Shown piece by piece: positions 7,752 to 13,492 of a stretch of DNA of 15,622 nt. Origin of the DNA: Nocardioidaceae bacterium. Lineage in GTDB: Bacteria; Actinomycetota; Actinomycetes; Propionibacteriales; Nocardioidaceae. The notes below the pieces were generated by a model, which saw only the letters and a program-made list of their open reading frames with translations, had not been told where the DNA came from and did no database searches. The stretch covers positions 4,754-20,375 of the forward strand of contig JAGQUE010000335.1 of assembly GCA_020438665.1 (NCBI GenBank), written 5' to 3'. A program made the position numbers and the translations under genes. The number at the start of each line of letters is the position of its first letter. Position 1 is the stretch's first letter.

Positions 7752-8008
7752 TTCATCTTCTTGAGGTACAGCTTCAGGTAGCCGGCGTCCTCGTAGTGAC
7801 CCATGTAGTCGTGGCCCATCTTCTTCGACCAGGCCGGCAGGTCCTTGAGCGTGCCGGAGTCGGTCGCGAGAACCTCCATGACGCCGCCGACGGGAACGCC
7901 GCCGATGGCCTTCTTGGCCGCGAGGATCGGGCCGGGGCAGGAGGTGCCGCGTGCGTCGACCGTGGTGTCGGCGGTGATGGCCATGAGTTCTTCGGTGCTG
8001 ACGGTCAT
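7748..8008 (-). CDS. tusA: TusA-family sulfur carrier protein
   Basis: An 86-residue protein with the TusA signature: VDARGTSCPGPILAAKKAI (residues 17-35), in which C24 of the CPGP motif carries the persulfide. The rest follows the alpha-beta sandwich of the family: GGVMEVLATDSGTLKDLPAWSKKMGH, then a C-terminal strand rich in lysine. Length is typical. ATG 8008 is preceded by a good Shine-Dalgarno (GAAGGAAG); the internal ATG at residue 9 is a less likely start. It is the first gene of the Hdr/Qmo operon, so operon expression is probably controlled in the 458-bp region upstream. In sulfur oxidisers TusA delivers sulfane sulfur to DsrEFH or to Hdr-like complexes. Here DsrE2-like and HdrA-like partners are encoded downstream, so a similar hand-over is plausible but unproven. 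Confidence 0.92.
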   Translation of the reverse strand: MTVSTEELMAITADTTVDARGTSCPGPILAAKKAIGGVPVGGVMEVLATDSGTLKDLPAWSKKMGHDYMGHYEDAGYLKLYLKKMK

Positions 8009-8041
8009 GATGCTTCCTTCACGAGAGGGTGGGCAGGCTCG

Positions 8042-8066
8042 CGCACACCCGATCAGCGGGTGTGCG
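8042..8066 (-). promoter_or_regulatory. Perfect 9-bp hairpin in the tusA leader
   Basis: CGCACACCC (8042-8050) and GGGTGTGCG (8058-8066) pair perfectly around a 7-base loop, 33 bases before the tusA start. In the minus-strand transcript this would be a stable leader hairpin just ahead of the ribosome binding site. It could be an operator dyad, an RNA element or a terminator for whatever is transcribed upstream. No U tract follows. Confidence 0.5.
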
Positions 8067-8238
8067 GGCTCTTGGCCCGGTGAGGGCGCCTGGTCGGCGC
8101 CAGGTTGAGGAGTGCCTGAGTGAGGCAGTCGCCGTCGATGAAGGTCCGGTGGGGTGCGTCATCGACGGTGGGGTCAACCTGGCGCAGCGCCACTCTTGGA
8201 CGTGTGTCTGCGATGCGTTCTCGGCATCGAGCAGCCAC
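8053..8238 (-). pseudogene. Probable relic of a sensor histidine kinase (N-box region)
   Basis: This minus-strand frame reads RCRERIADTRPRVAL, then DPTVDDAPHRTF, then IDGDCLTQALLNLA. That resembles the run from the dimerisation helix into the ATPase N-box of actinobacterial histidine kinases, where the consensus is close to D-x2-RLTQALLNLADNA. After LNLA the frame loses the DNA motif and stops at 8053. Two bases further on, another frame reads DQAP, compatible with a small indel. There are no H-box or G-boxes nearby and no start with a ribosome binding site. I read it as a decayed fragment. It could be chance resemblance, because only about 45 residues support it. Confidence 0.4.
8097..8185. 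repeat. Nested inverted repeats resembling a branched RNA fold
   Basis: The outer arms 8097-8108 and 8174-8185 are a perfect 12-bp inverted repeat. Inside lie a 5-bp hairpin (8113-8117 with 8123-8127) and a perfect 10-bp inverted repeat (8132-8141 with 8159-8168). Together they would form a three-way junction in either strand. In the minus strand this sits in the tusA leader, about 90 bases before the start codon. It overlaps the histidine kinase-like reading, so part of it may be coincidence of coding sequence. Confidence 0.4.
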
Positions 8239-8407
8239 GCGTCCGGCGCCGACGAAGGGCGCATCGGAAGCGACGAGGGCACAGACGCATCGACCGGGGA
8301 GCGGGGCGCCGTGTGTGCGGGCCCGCGGGAATCCCCGGTCGGTTACTCACGAGTCCTAGCCAATGACGAAATACCCCCCGGGGCAAGCGGAACGGCCCAA
8401 CAATTCA

Positions 8408-8423
8408 TGTGAATCCACTCACA
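8408..8423. promoter_or_regulatory. CRP/GlxR-type palindrome TGTGA-N6-TCACA
   Basis: TGTGA at 8408-8412 and TCACA at 8419-8423, separated by six bases, are a perfect match to the core CRP-family consensus. The spacer is ATCCAC, without the central TA favoured by corynebacterial GlxR. The only gene start it could serve is the minus-strand tusA-led operon about 400 bp away. It lies about 45 bases beyond the stop codon of the next minus-strand gene upstream (8467-8976), so it is not in that gene's promoter. Confidence 0.55.
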
Positions 8424-8466
8424 AGCGGGTAAAGCCAGCGGAAATCGGACATGCCGGTCGACGTGC

Positions 8467-8976
8467 TCAGGCAGGGGACAGGCGCATGATCGGGATGCGG
8501 CGGCCGATGGCGTCCGTGCGGGTGCGGTAGTCGGCATAGCCGGGATAGACCTTGACCGCGAGGGCGAACAGCCGCTCTCGTTCCTGGGTGTCGGTGACCT
8601 CGGCGGCGGTGAAGGCGTGGCCGTTGAGCGTCGCCTCGGGGTGGGCCATCAGGTTGTGGTACCACGCGGGGTGCTTGTCGCGGCCGAAGCTGGAGGCGAT
8701 GAGGATGACGTCGTCACCGTCGTGGAAGTAGAGGATCGGGTTCTCTCGCGGCTCCCCTGACTTGGCGCCGGTGGTGCCGAGGACGGCCGTGGGCAACGTC
8801 CCGACCATCCGGATCCGGCCCCTCGAACGACGCATCAGCCGAGCATCGATCGGCGCGGCGACGTGGATGCCGTACCAGCGACCGACGCTCGTGCGGCCGA
8901 AGGCGTGCAGCGCCCGGGTGAGGACCCCGTGCTGGCGGTTCGGGTCGACGTGACGCAGCTCCACGGCCCCGACCAT
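8467..8976 (-). CDS. DDN-family deazaflavin (F420)-type nitroreductase/oxidoreductase
   Basis: A 169-residue protein of the DDN / F420H2-dependent reductase family (split beta-barrel). The family motifs are clear: LGTTGAKSGEPRENPI (66-81), VILIASSFGRDKHPAWYHNL (90-109) and MAHPEATLNG (110-119). These form the deazaflavin-binding surface in characterised members such as mycobacterial Ddn. Known substrates of the family range from quinones to nitroaromatics; the substrate here cannot be told. ATG 8976 was chosen as the first start; a GTG at residue 18 would give the more usual N-terminus beginning near LTRALHAFGR, so the start is uncertain. It is divergent from the aldo-keto reductase at 9052, with a dyad between them. 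Its presence implies F420 biosynthesis in the host, consistent with an actinobacterium. Confidence 0.88.
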   Translation of the reverse strand: MVGAVELRHVDPNRQHGVLTRALHAFGRTSVGRWYGIHVAAPIDARLMRRSRGRIRMVGTLPTAVLGTTGAKSGEPRENPILYFHDGDDVILIASSFGRDKHPAWYHNLMAHPEATLNGHAFTAAEVTDTQERERLFALAVKVYPGYADYRTRTDAIGRRIPIMRLSPA

Positions 8977-8980
8977 AGCG

Positions 8981-9009
8981 CCGAGTCGTCACAGGATGCG
9001 ACGACTCGG
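8981..9009. promoter_or_regulatory. 10-bp inverted repeat in divergent promoter region
   Basis: CCGAGTCGTC (8981-8990) and GACGACTCGG (9000-9009) form a perfect inverted repeat with a 9-base spacer. It sits in the 75-bp gap between the divergent DDN-type and aldo-keto reductase genes, immediately upstream of the DDN-type start. An operator for a dimeric regulator, or a leader hairpin, are both possible. No clear -35/-10 pair was found in this short gap. Confidence 0.5.
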
Positions 9010-9051
9010 TGGGGGTGGGGGTGTGATCGGACGGGTTGGCAGGATGGGCGC

Positions 9052-10080
9052 ATGACCTACACCGCCGCTGACGATCGCTACGACCACCTCGAGTACCGCT
9101 TCACCGGAACCAGTGGTTTGAAGCTGCCGGTGCTCTCGCTGGGGCTCTGGCAGAACTTCGGCACCGACCGTCCCGAGGAGACGCAGCGGGCGATCCTGCG
9201 CCGGGCCTTCGACCGGGGTGTGACGCACTTCGACCTGGCCAACAACTATGGGCCGCCCTATGGCCGCGCCGAGGAGAACTGGGGTCGCTACCTGCGCGAC
9301 GACTTCGCGCCCTACCGCGACGAGCTCGTCATCTCGACCAAGGCCGGCTGGGACATGTGGCCGGGCCCCTATGGTCAGGGCGGCGGCTCGCGCAAGTACA
9401 TGCTCGCCTCGCTCGACCAGTCCCTGAAGCGGATGGGGATGGACTTCGTCGACATCTTCTATAGCCACCGTTTCGACTCCGAGACGCCTCTCGAGGAGAC
9501 GATGATGGCGCTCGACCACGCGGTCCGGACGGGCCGGGCCCTCTATGTCGGCATCTCGTCCTACTCCGCGAGCAAGACCCGCGAGGCGGCGTCGATCGCC
9601 CGCGAGCTGGGGACGCCGTTGCTGATCCACCAGCCGAGCTACAACATGTTCAACCGGTGGATCGAGGAGGACCTGCTCGACGAGCTCGAGGCGCAGGGCA
9701 TGGGGTGCATCGGCTTCACCGCCCTGGCGCAAGGGCTGCTCACCGACCGCTACCTCGGTGGTGACATCCCGGCCGACTCCCGGGCAGCACGGGAGGGGTC
9801 GTCGATGCCGACGTTCGACGAGTCGGTCCTCGACCGGGTCCGTGCCCTCAGCGCGATCGCGGAGTCCCGCGGCCAGAGGCTGGCCCAGCTGGCGCTGCAG
9901 TGGGCGTTGCGAGACCCGCGGATGACCTCGCTGGTCATGGGCGCCTCGTCGATCGAGCAGCTCGACCTGAACCTCGACGCCATGGACTTCCCGCCGCTGA
10001 CCGACGACGAGCTCGCGGCCATCGACGAGTACGCCGTCGACGGTTCGGTCAACCTGTGGGCCAAGCAGACGGAGGACTGA
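9052..10080 (+). CDS. yghZ: YghZ/Gpr-type aldo-keto reductase (AKR14-like)
   Basis: A 342-residue NADPH-dependent aldo-keto reductase. It follows E. coli YghZ (L-glyceraldehyde 3-phosphate reductase) nearly segment for segment as recalled: YRFTGTSGLKLPVLSLGLW, THFDLANNYGPP, ELVISTKAGWDMWPGPYG, GSRKYMLASLDQSLKRMG, FVDIFYSHR and ALYVGISSYS. The catalytic tetrad is D61, Y66, K97 and H139. The C-terminus keeps MGASSIEQLDLNL and ends VNLWAKQTED, as in YghZ. Family enzymes reduce small aldehydes, including methylglyoxal and glyceraldehyde phosphate, in the cytosol. ATG 9052 fits the family N-terminus and follows GGCAGGA; the same frame is open back to 8863, but that extension overlaps the divergent gene and lacks family similarity. 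It stands alone as a transcription unit, divergent from the DDN-type gene. Confidence 0.93.
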   Translation: MTYTAADDRYDHLEYRFTGTSGLKLPVLSLGLWQNFGTDRPEETQRAILRRAFDRGVTHFDLANNYGPPYGRAEENWGRYLRDDFAPYRDELVISTKAGWDMWPGPYGQGGGSRKYMLASLDQSLKRMGMDFVDIFYSHRFDSETPLEETMMALDHAVRTGRALYVGISSYSASKTREAASIARELGTPLLIHQPSYNMFNRWIEEDLLDELEAQGMGCIGFTALAQGLLTDRYLGGDIPADSRAAREGSSMPTFDESVLDRVRALSAIAESRGQRLAQLALQWALRDPRMTSLVMGASSIEQLDLNLDAMDFPPLTDDELAAIDEYAVDGSVNLWAKQTED

Positions 10081-10114
10081 CCAGGCGCTGACCCTTCGAC
10101 ATTAACTTGCCGAG

Positions 10115-10143
10115 TTGACAAATAATCACATCGGGCTCATATT
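10115..10143 (+). promoter_or_regulatory. Sigma70-type promoter for the SPFH/NAD-kinase-like operon
   Basis: A perfect -35 hexamer TTGACA (10115-10120) is followed after 17 bp by CATATT (10138-10143) as -10; TATTAG two bases later (10140-10145) is an alternative with 19-bp spacing. The surrounding stretch is unusually AT-rich for this window. The short dyad GTCGT-A-ACGAC (10146-10156) lies at the expected transcription start and could be an operator. A strong Shine-Dalgarno GAGGAGG (10164-10170) precedes ATG 10176. Confidence 0.65.
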
Positions 10144-10175
10144 AGGTCGTAACGACAAGATATGAGGAGGCGGCC

Positions 10176-11183
10176 ATGGCCACCATCACCCGCTACCCGT
10201 TCGCCCGGCACCTCACCGGTGCGGCCACCACCTATGTGCAGCTGATCAAGCGCGGCCACGTCCGTCGGGAGGGCGTGGGTGGCTCGTTCTGGTTCCGGCC
10301 GCTGGGATCGGTGCTCTCCGAGGTTCCGGTCGACGACCGGGAGCTGCCCATGCTGTTCCACGGCCGCACGCAGGACTTCTTCGACGTGGCGGTCCAGGGG
10401 ACCATCACCTATCGGGTCGTCGACCCGGCCCTGGCCGCCAGCCGGCTGGACTTCTCGGTGCATCCGGCGAGCGGCGCGTGGAACGGCCGCCCCCTCGACC
10501 AGCTCGCCGCGCTGCTCACGGAGACGGCCCAGCAGCAGACGGTGGAGCTGCTGACCCGGCACACGTTGACCCAGGCCATCGCCGGCGGCGTGGCCGCGAC
10601 CCGTGAGGCCATCGCGGCCGGGCTCGGGGACGATGCCCGCCTCGCCGACACCGGCGTGCGGGTCATCGACGTGCGCATCGTCGCGATCCGGCCCGAGCCG
10701 GACGTTGAGAAGGCGCTCCAGACGCCCGCCCGCGAGCTGGTCCAGCAGGAGGCGGACAAGGCGACGTTCGAACGCCGGGCCGTTGCCGTCGAGCGCGAGG
10801 CCGCGATCGGCGAGAACGAGCTTGCCAACCAGATCGAGCTGGCTCGACGGGAGGAGGAGCTGGTCGCCCAGCGTGGCCAGAACGACCGCCGCGCCGCCGA
10901 GCTCGACGCGGCCACCCGCGCCGTCGCGTCCAAGGCCGAGACCGAGGCGATGGTCGAGCGCGCCCACGCCCAGGCCGAGTCCGTCGAGCTGGTCGGCGCG
11001 GCCGAGGCCGGCGCCGAGGCGGCCCGGTTGGCGGCGTACGCCGACCTGCCGCGCGAGGTCGTGCTGGGACTCGCCCTCAAGGAGCTGGCCGGCAACATGC
11101 CCGACCTCAAGAGTCTTGTCGTGGCCCCGGACGCCCTGGCGGCGCTGCTCGCGCGGCTGGCTCCCGGCCACGAGGCGGCGTGA
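10176..11183 (+). CDS. SPFH/band-7 domain protein
   Basis: A 335-residue protein with a cytosolic-looking SPFH (stomatin/prohibitin/flotillin) domain over about residues 18-190: KRGHVRREGVGGSFWFRP, then the typical alternation DFFDVAVQGTITYRVVDP, then TGVRVIDVRIVAIRP before the coiled coil. Residues about 190-285 are a long charged, Ala/Glu-rich helix (QQEADKATFERRAVAVEREA and onward) of the kind that drives oligomerisation, followed by LAAYADLPREVVLGLALKELAGNMPDLKSLVV, a conserved end of this group. No N-terminal membrane helix is evident, unlike classical stomatins. Family members form ring or membrane scaffolds. The next gene starts one base after the stop (TGAG-ATG arrangement), so the pair is translationally coupled and probably functions together. 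It is expressed from the promoter at 10115-10143. Confidence 0.88.
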   Translation: MATITRYPFARHLTGAATTYVQLIKRGHVRREGVGGSFWFRPLGSVLSEVPVDDRELPMLFHGRTQDFFDVAVQGTITYRVVDPALAASRLDFSVHPASGAWNGRPLDQLAALLTETAQQQTVELLTRHTLTQAIAGGVAATREAIAAGLGDDARLADTGVRVIDVRIVAIRPEPDVEKALQTPARELVQQEADKATFERRAVAVEREAAIGENELANQIELARREEELVAQRGQNDRRAAELDAATRAVASKAETEAMVERAHAQAESVELVGAAEAGAEAARLAAYADLPREVVLGLALKELAGNMPDLKSLVVAPDALAALLARLAPGHEAA

Positions 11184-11184
11184 G

Positions 11185-12066
11185 ATGACGGCCCCGCGCG
11201 TCGTGGTCGTCCACCGGACGTCGGAGTATGAGACCCTGCTCGGTCGGCACGGGACCCGGGGGCAGGCGGCGTTCTTCCTCAACGGACGCGGTCGAGACCT
11301 CGAGGAGGTCGAGCAGCGGCACTCGGCACTCGCGGCCGGGCTCCAGCGAGTCTCTGCGGCGATCCCGCTGGACTGGCGGCGCTCCTCGGTGGAGCGGGCC
11401 GACCTGGCCGGCTATCCGTTCACCCCCGACGACCTCGTGGTCGTCGTCGGCCAGGACGGGCTCGTGGCCAACGTCGCGAAGTATCTTGACGGTCAGCCCG
11501 TCGTCGGTATCAACCCCGACCCCGACGCCATCGCCGGTGTGCTGACCCGCCACGAGCCCGCCGCGGCTGCCGACCTGCTCCGCGGCGTCGCCCGGTCGCG
11601 CACGAGCGTCGAGGAGCGGGCGATGGTGCGGCTCGCCGCCGACGACGGCCAGGAGCTGCTCGCGCTCAACGAGGTGTACGTCGGCCACGCGTCCCACCAG
11701 ACGGCCCGCTACCGCCTCGGCTGGGATGACGTCGAGGAGCGGCAGGCCTCGTCCGGCATCATCATCGGCACCGGGACCGGGGCGACCGGTTGGTGCCTCT
11801 CGGCGTGGTCGGAGCGGGAGCGGCTCATCGAGCTGCCCGGGCCGCTCAGCCGTGAGCTGGCCTGGTTCGTGCGGGAGGCGTGGCCCTCACCGACGTCGGG
11901 GACGACCCTCACCCAGGGCCTGCTGGTCGACGACGAGCTCCGCATCGACGTCGAGTCCGACCGCCTCGTCGCGTTCGGGGACGGGATCGAGGCGGACCGG
12001 CTCGAGCTGACCTGGGGTCAGCGGGTCACCGTGGCGCGGGCCGAGCGCGTGCTTCGGCTGGTCTGA
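11185..12066 (+). CDS. NAD-kinase-like (diacylglycerol/NAD kinase fold) protein paired with SPFH
   Basis: A 293-residue protein with the layout of ATP-NAD kinases: DDLVVVVGQDGLVANVAKYL (82-101) at the place of the GGDGT loop, VVGINPDPD (106-114) as the second motif, LNEVYVG (161-167) at the place of the NE motif, and SSGIIIGTGTGATGW (189-203) at the place of the STPTGSTAY motif. The GGDG motif is altered to GQDG and the TPTGST motif to GTGTGAT, so kinase activity on NAD is not assured; a different substrate or a sensing role is possible. ATG 11185 begins one base after the SPFH stop and replaces the longer open frame that runs back into the SPFH gene. The last 49 bp are overlapped on the opposite strand by the ferredoxin gene. 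A separate housekeeping NAD kinase would be expected elsewhere in the genome. Confidence 0.72.
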   Translation: MTAPRVVVVHRTSEYETLLGRHGTRGQAAFFLNGRGRDLEEVEQRHSALAAGLQRVSAAIPLDWRRSSVERADLAGYPFTPDDLVVVVGQDGLVANVAKYLDGQPVVGINPDPDAIAGVLTRHEPAAAADLLRGVARSRTSVEERAMVRLAADDGQELLALNEVYVGHASHQTARYRLGWDDVEERQASSGIIIGTGTGATGWCLSAWSERERLIELPGPLSRELAWFVREAWPSPTSGTTLTQGLLVDDELRIDVESDRLVAFGDGIEADRLELTWGQRVTVARAERVLRLV

Positions 12067-12308
12067 CCGCGGGTCGGCTGGCCTGCTCGCGCCGGCTCGG
12101 GAGCGTCGTACAGGCGCAGCGCCATCAGCGGGCACGCGGCCACCGCGTGCTCGGCGTGCTCGAGCAGGGCGCGGGGGACCGCGGGGTCCTTCTCGCCCGT
12201 GCGGGACAGGGGGAACCCCCAGTCGTCTTGTGTGTAGAGCTCCGGCAACAGCTCCGCACACGAGCCGTGACCGTCGCAACGGGTCCAGTCGACGTGGATG
12301 CGCTTCAT
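12018..12308 (-). CDS. CxxHxxC-type ferredoxin with a basic C-terminal tail
   Basis: A 96-residue ferredoxin. Cluster ligands are C11-DG-H14-GS-C17 and C59-P60: the position of the second cysteine is histidine, as in actinobacterial [3Fe-4S] or unusual [4Fe-4S] ferredoxins that often serve cytochromes P450. The core resembles those proteins from VDWTRCDGHGSCAELLPELY to HAVAACPLMALRLYD. Beyond about residue 70 comes a 25-residue Arg/Ser/Thr/Ala-rich tail with no ferredoxin character; its last 49 bases overlap the 3' end of the convergent NAD-kinase-like gene. ATG 12308 is in an ATGA overlap with the NuoF-like gene upstream, so the ferredoxin is the last gene of the ApbE/ferric-reductase-like operon. 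Likely role: single-electron carrier coupled to the NuoF-like flavoprotein. No P450 lies in the window. Confidence 0.85.
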   Translation of the reverse strand: MKRIHVDWTRCDGHGSCAELLPELYTQDDWGFPLSRTGEKDPAVPRALLEHAEHAVAACPLMALRLYDAPEPARAGQPTRGQTSRSTRSARATVTR

Positions 12309-13489
12309 CGCCGCGCTCCCCTCTCGCTCGGGCACCAGCCGGCCAGGTGGGCGGCCACGTGGTCGTCGAAGGTCGACAGGGTCGACCCGATCATCCGGGC
12401 CGTGCCGTCCGGGTGGGCGCAGGCACCCCGCCCCGTGACCAGACCCCGGAGCCGCTCGATCTCGGCCGGGAGCCGCTGGTCGCGGACGCCGTCGGCGAGC
12501 CGCCGCAGGGAGTCGGCCAGCCGGGGGAGGCCGTTGATGCAAGGACCGCACTGGGCGGCCGACTCGCCGGCGAGGTAGCCCGCGATGTCGGCGGCCGCCG
12601 TGATGGGGCACGTGTGGGTGTCGAGGACATAGAGGATGCCGGCGCCCACGCTCGCGTTGAACGGCGCCAGTGCGGCGCGCGTCATGGGCGTGTGCAGCGC
12701 GTCGGCCGGCACCCAGGCGCCGTGGTAGCCGCCGACCAGGACCGCCGCGAGGTCGGGGGTGGGCCCGGCCGGAGCGAGGATGTCGCCGAGCGGAGTTCCT
12801 CGCTCCGCCTCGACCACTCCAGGCCGGGCCACGGCGCCGCTGATGGTGAACAGCGACGTCCCCGGGTCCTCCGCCGTGCCGGCGCTGCGGAACGACGCCG
12901 CACCGAAGCGTGCGGCCAGCGCCAGATGTGCCAGGGTCTCGGCGTTGGACACCAGCGTGGGTCGGGCGTCGACGCCCCGGTCGGTCACCCGCGTCAGCGG
13001 GTCGCGGGGCACCGCCGGACGGCCCTCGATCTGGTTGAGCAGGGCCGACTCCTGGCCGGCCACGAAGCCACCCTGGAGGTGGAGGATCTCGATGTGACGG
13101 CGCGTCGCCGCCGCCTCGAAGACGGGGTGAGGGTCGATCTCGGGGCCGACAGCGAGCACCATCCGGTGCGCCTTGAGCGCCCGACCCACCAGCTCGAGCC
13201 CGTCGAGCACCAGCTCGGGGGACCGGGTCAGCAGCACGGCGTCCTTGTGGCTGAGCGGCTCGCCCTCCATGCCGTTCGCGACCACGACGGGCCGGCGCCG
13301 ACCGGTCGCCACCGCGTGCATCTTGATGGCGGTCGGGAAGCCTGCCCCGCCCCGGCCCGTGAGGCCGCAGGCCTCGACGAGGTCGATGAGCTGGCGCTCG
13401 GACAGCTGGGGAAGGCGGCCCAGCGGGCCGGGGTCGAGCAGGCGGTGGGGGCGTGGCGGAGCGTCACCCCGGATGTCGGTGGTCGTCAT
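12305..13489 (-). CDS. NuoF-like FMN/NADH-binding flavoprotein
   Basis: A 394-residue homologue of the 51-kDa subunit of complex I (NuoF, HoxF, RnfC relatives). GRGGAGFPT (45-53) is the NADH/FMN glycine-rich motif and ANGMEGEPLSHKD (71-83) matches the FMN-binding region. LQGGFVAGQESALLNQIEG, RPTLVSNAETLAHLA and SLFTISGAVARPGVVE follow in family order. The C-terminal cluster motif normally reads SCGxCxPC; here it is SAAQCGPC (310-317), so the first cysteine is alanine, with C314, C317 and a later C357 left. Cluster N3 may be [3Fe-4S], use another ligand or be absent. ATG 13489 starts three bases after the stop of the membrane protein gene and its own stop overlaps the ferredoxin start. Likely role: oxidise NAD(P)H and pass single electrons to the ferredoxin or to the heme membrane protein. 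Confidence 0.87.
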   Translation of the reverse strand: MTTTDIRGDAPPRPHRLLDPGPLGRLPQLSERQLIDLVEACGLTGRGGAGFPTAIKMHAVATGRRRPVVVANGMEGEPLSHKDAVLLTRSPELVLDGLELVGRALKAHRMVLAVGPEIDPHPVFEAAATRRHIEILHLQGGFVAGQESALLNQIEGRPAVPRDPLTRVTDRGVDARPTLVSNAETLAHLALAARFGAASFRSAGTAEDPGTSLFTISGAVARPGVVEAERGTPLGDILAPAGPTPDLAAVLVGGYHGAWVPADALHTPMTRAALAPFNASVGAGILYVLDTHTCPITAAADIAGYLAGESAAQCGPCINGLPRLADSLRRLADGVRDQRLPAEIERLRGLVTGRGACAHPDGTARMIGSTLSTFDDHVAAHLAGWCPSERGARR

Positions 13490-13492
13490 GGC

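Larger units (their letters stand above)
8009..8466. other. 458-bp intergenic leader region of the Hdr/Qmo operon
   Basis: No convincing intact gene lies here. The region holds the leader hairpin (8042-8066), a nested inverted-repeat structure (8097-8185), a possible histidine kinase relic (8053-8238), an 8-bp inverted repeat (8292-8299 with 8333-8340) and a CRP-type palindrome (8408-8423). The part from about 8341 to 8440 is visibly richer in A and T than the rest. I could not identify a credible -35/-10 pair on the minus strand, so the start of the operon transcript is unknown. Confidence 0.6.

Noticed and set aside
8029..8412. Plus-strand open frames in the 458-bp intergenic region
   Set aside because: No ribosome binding site, no recognisable motif, and mutually conflicting frames. 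The region is better explained as leader DNA with inverted repeats and a possible minus-strand relic.
8419..8424. TTGTGA on the minus strand as a -35 for the Hdr/Qmo operon
   Set aside because: No acceptable -10 occurs at 15-19 bp downstream, and the hexamer is part of the CRP-type palindrome.
8863..9051. Longer start for the aldo-keto reductase
   Set aside because: The added 63 codons overlap the divergent DDN-type gene, have no family similarity, and the ATG at 9052 gives the exact YghZ-type N-terminus.
10603..11184. Longer start for the NAD-kinase-like gene inside the SPFH gene
   Set aside because: The extension is Arg/Ser/Pro-rich shadow of the SPFH coding sequence. ATG 11185, one base after the SPFH stop, begins the first strand of the kinase fold.
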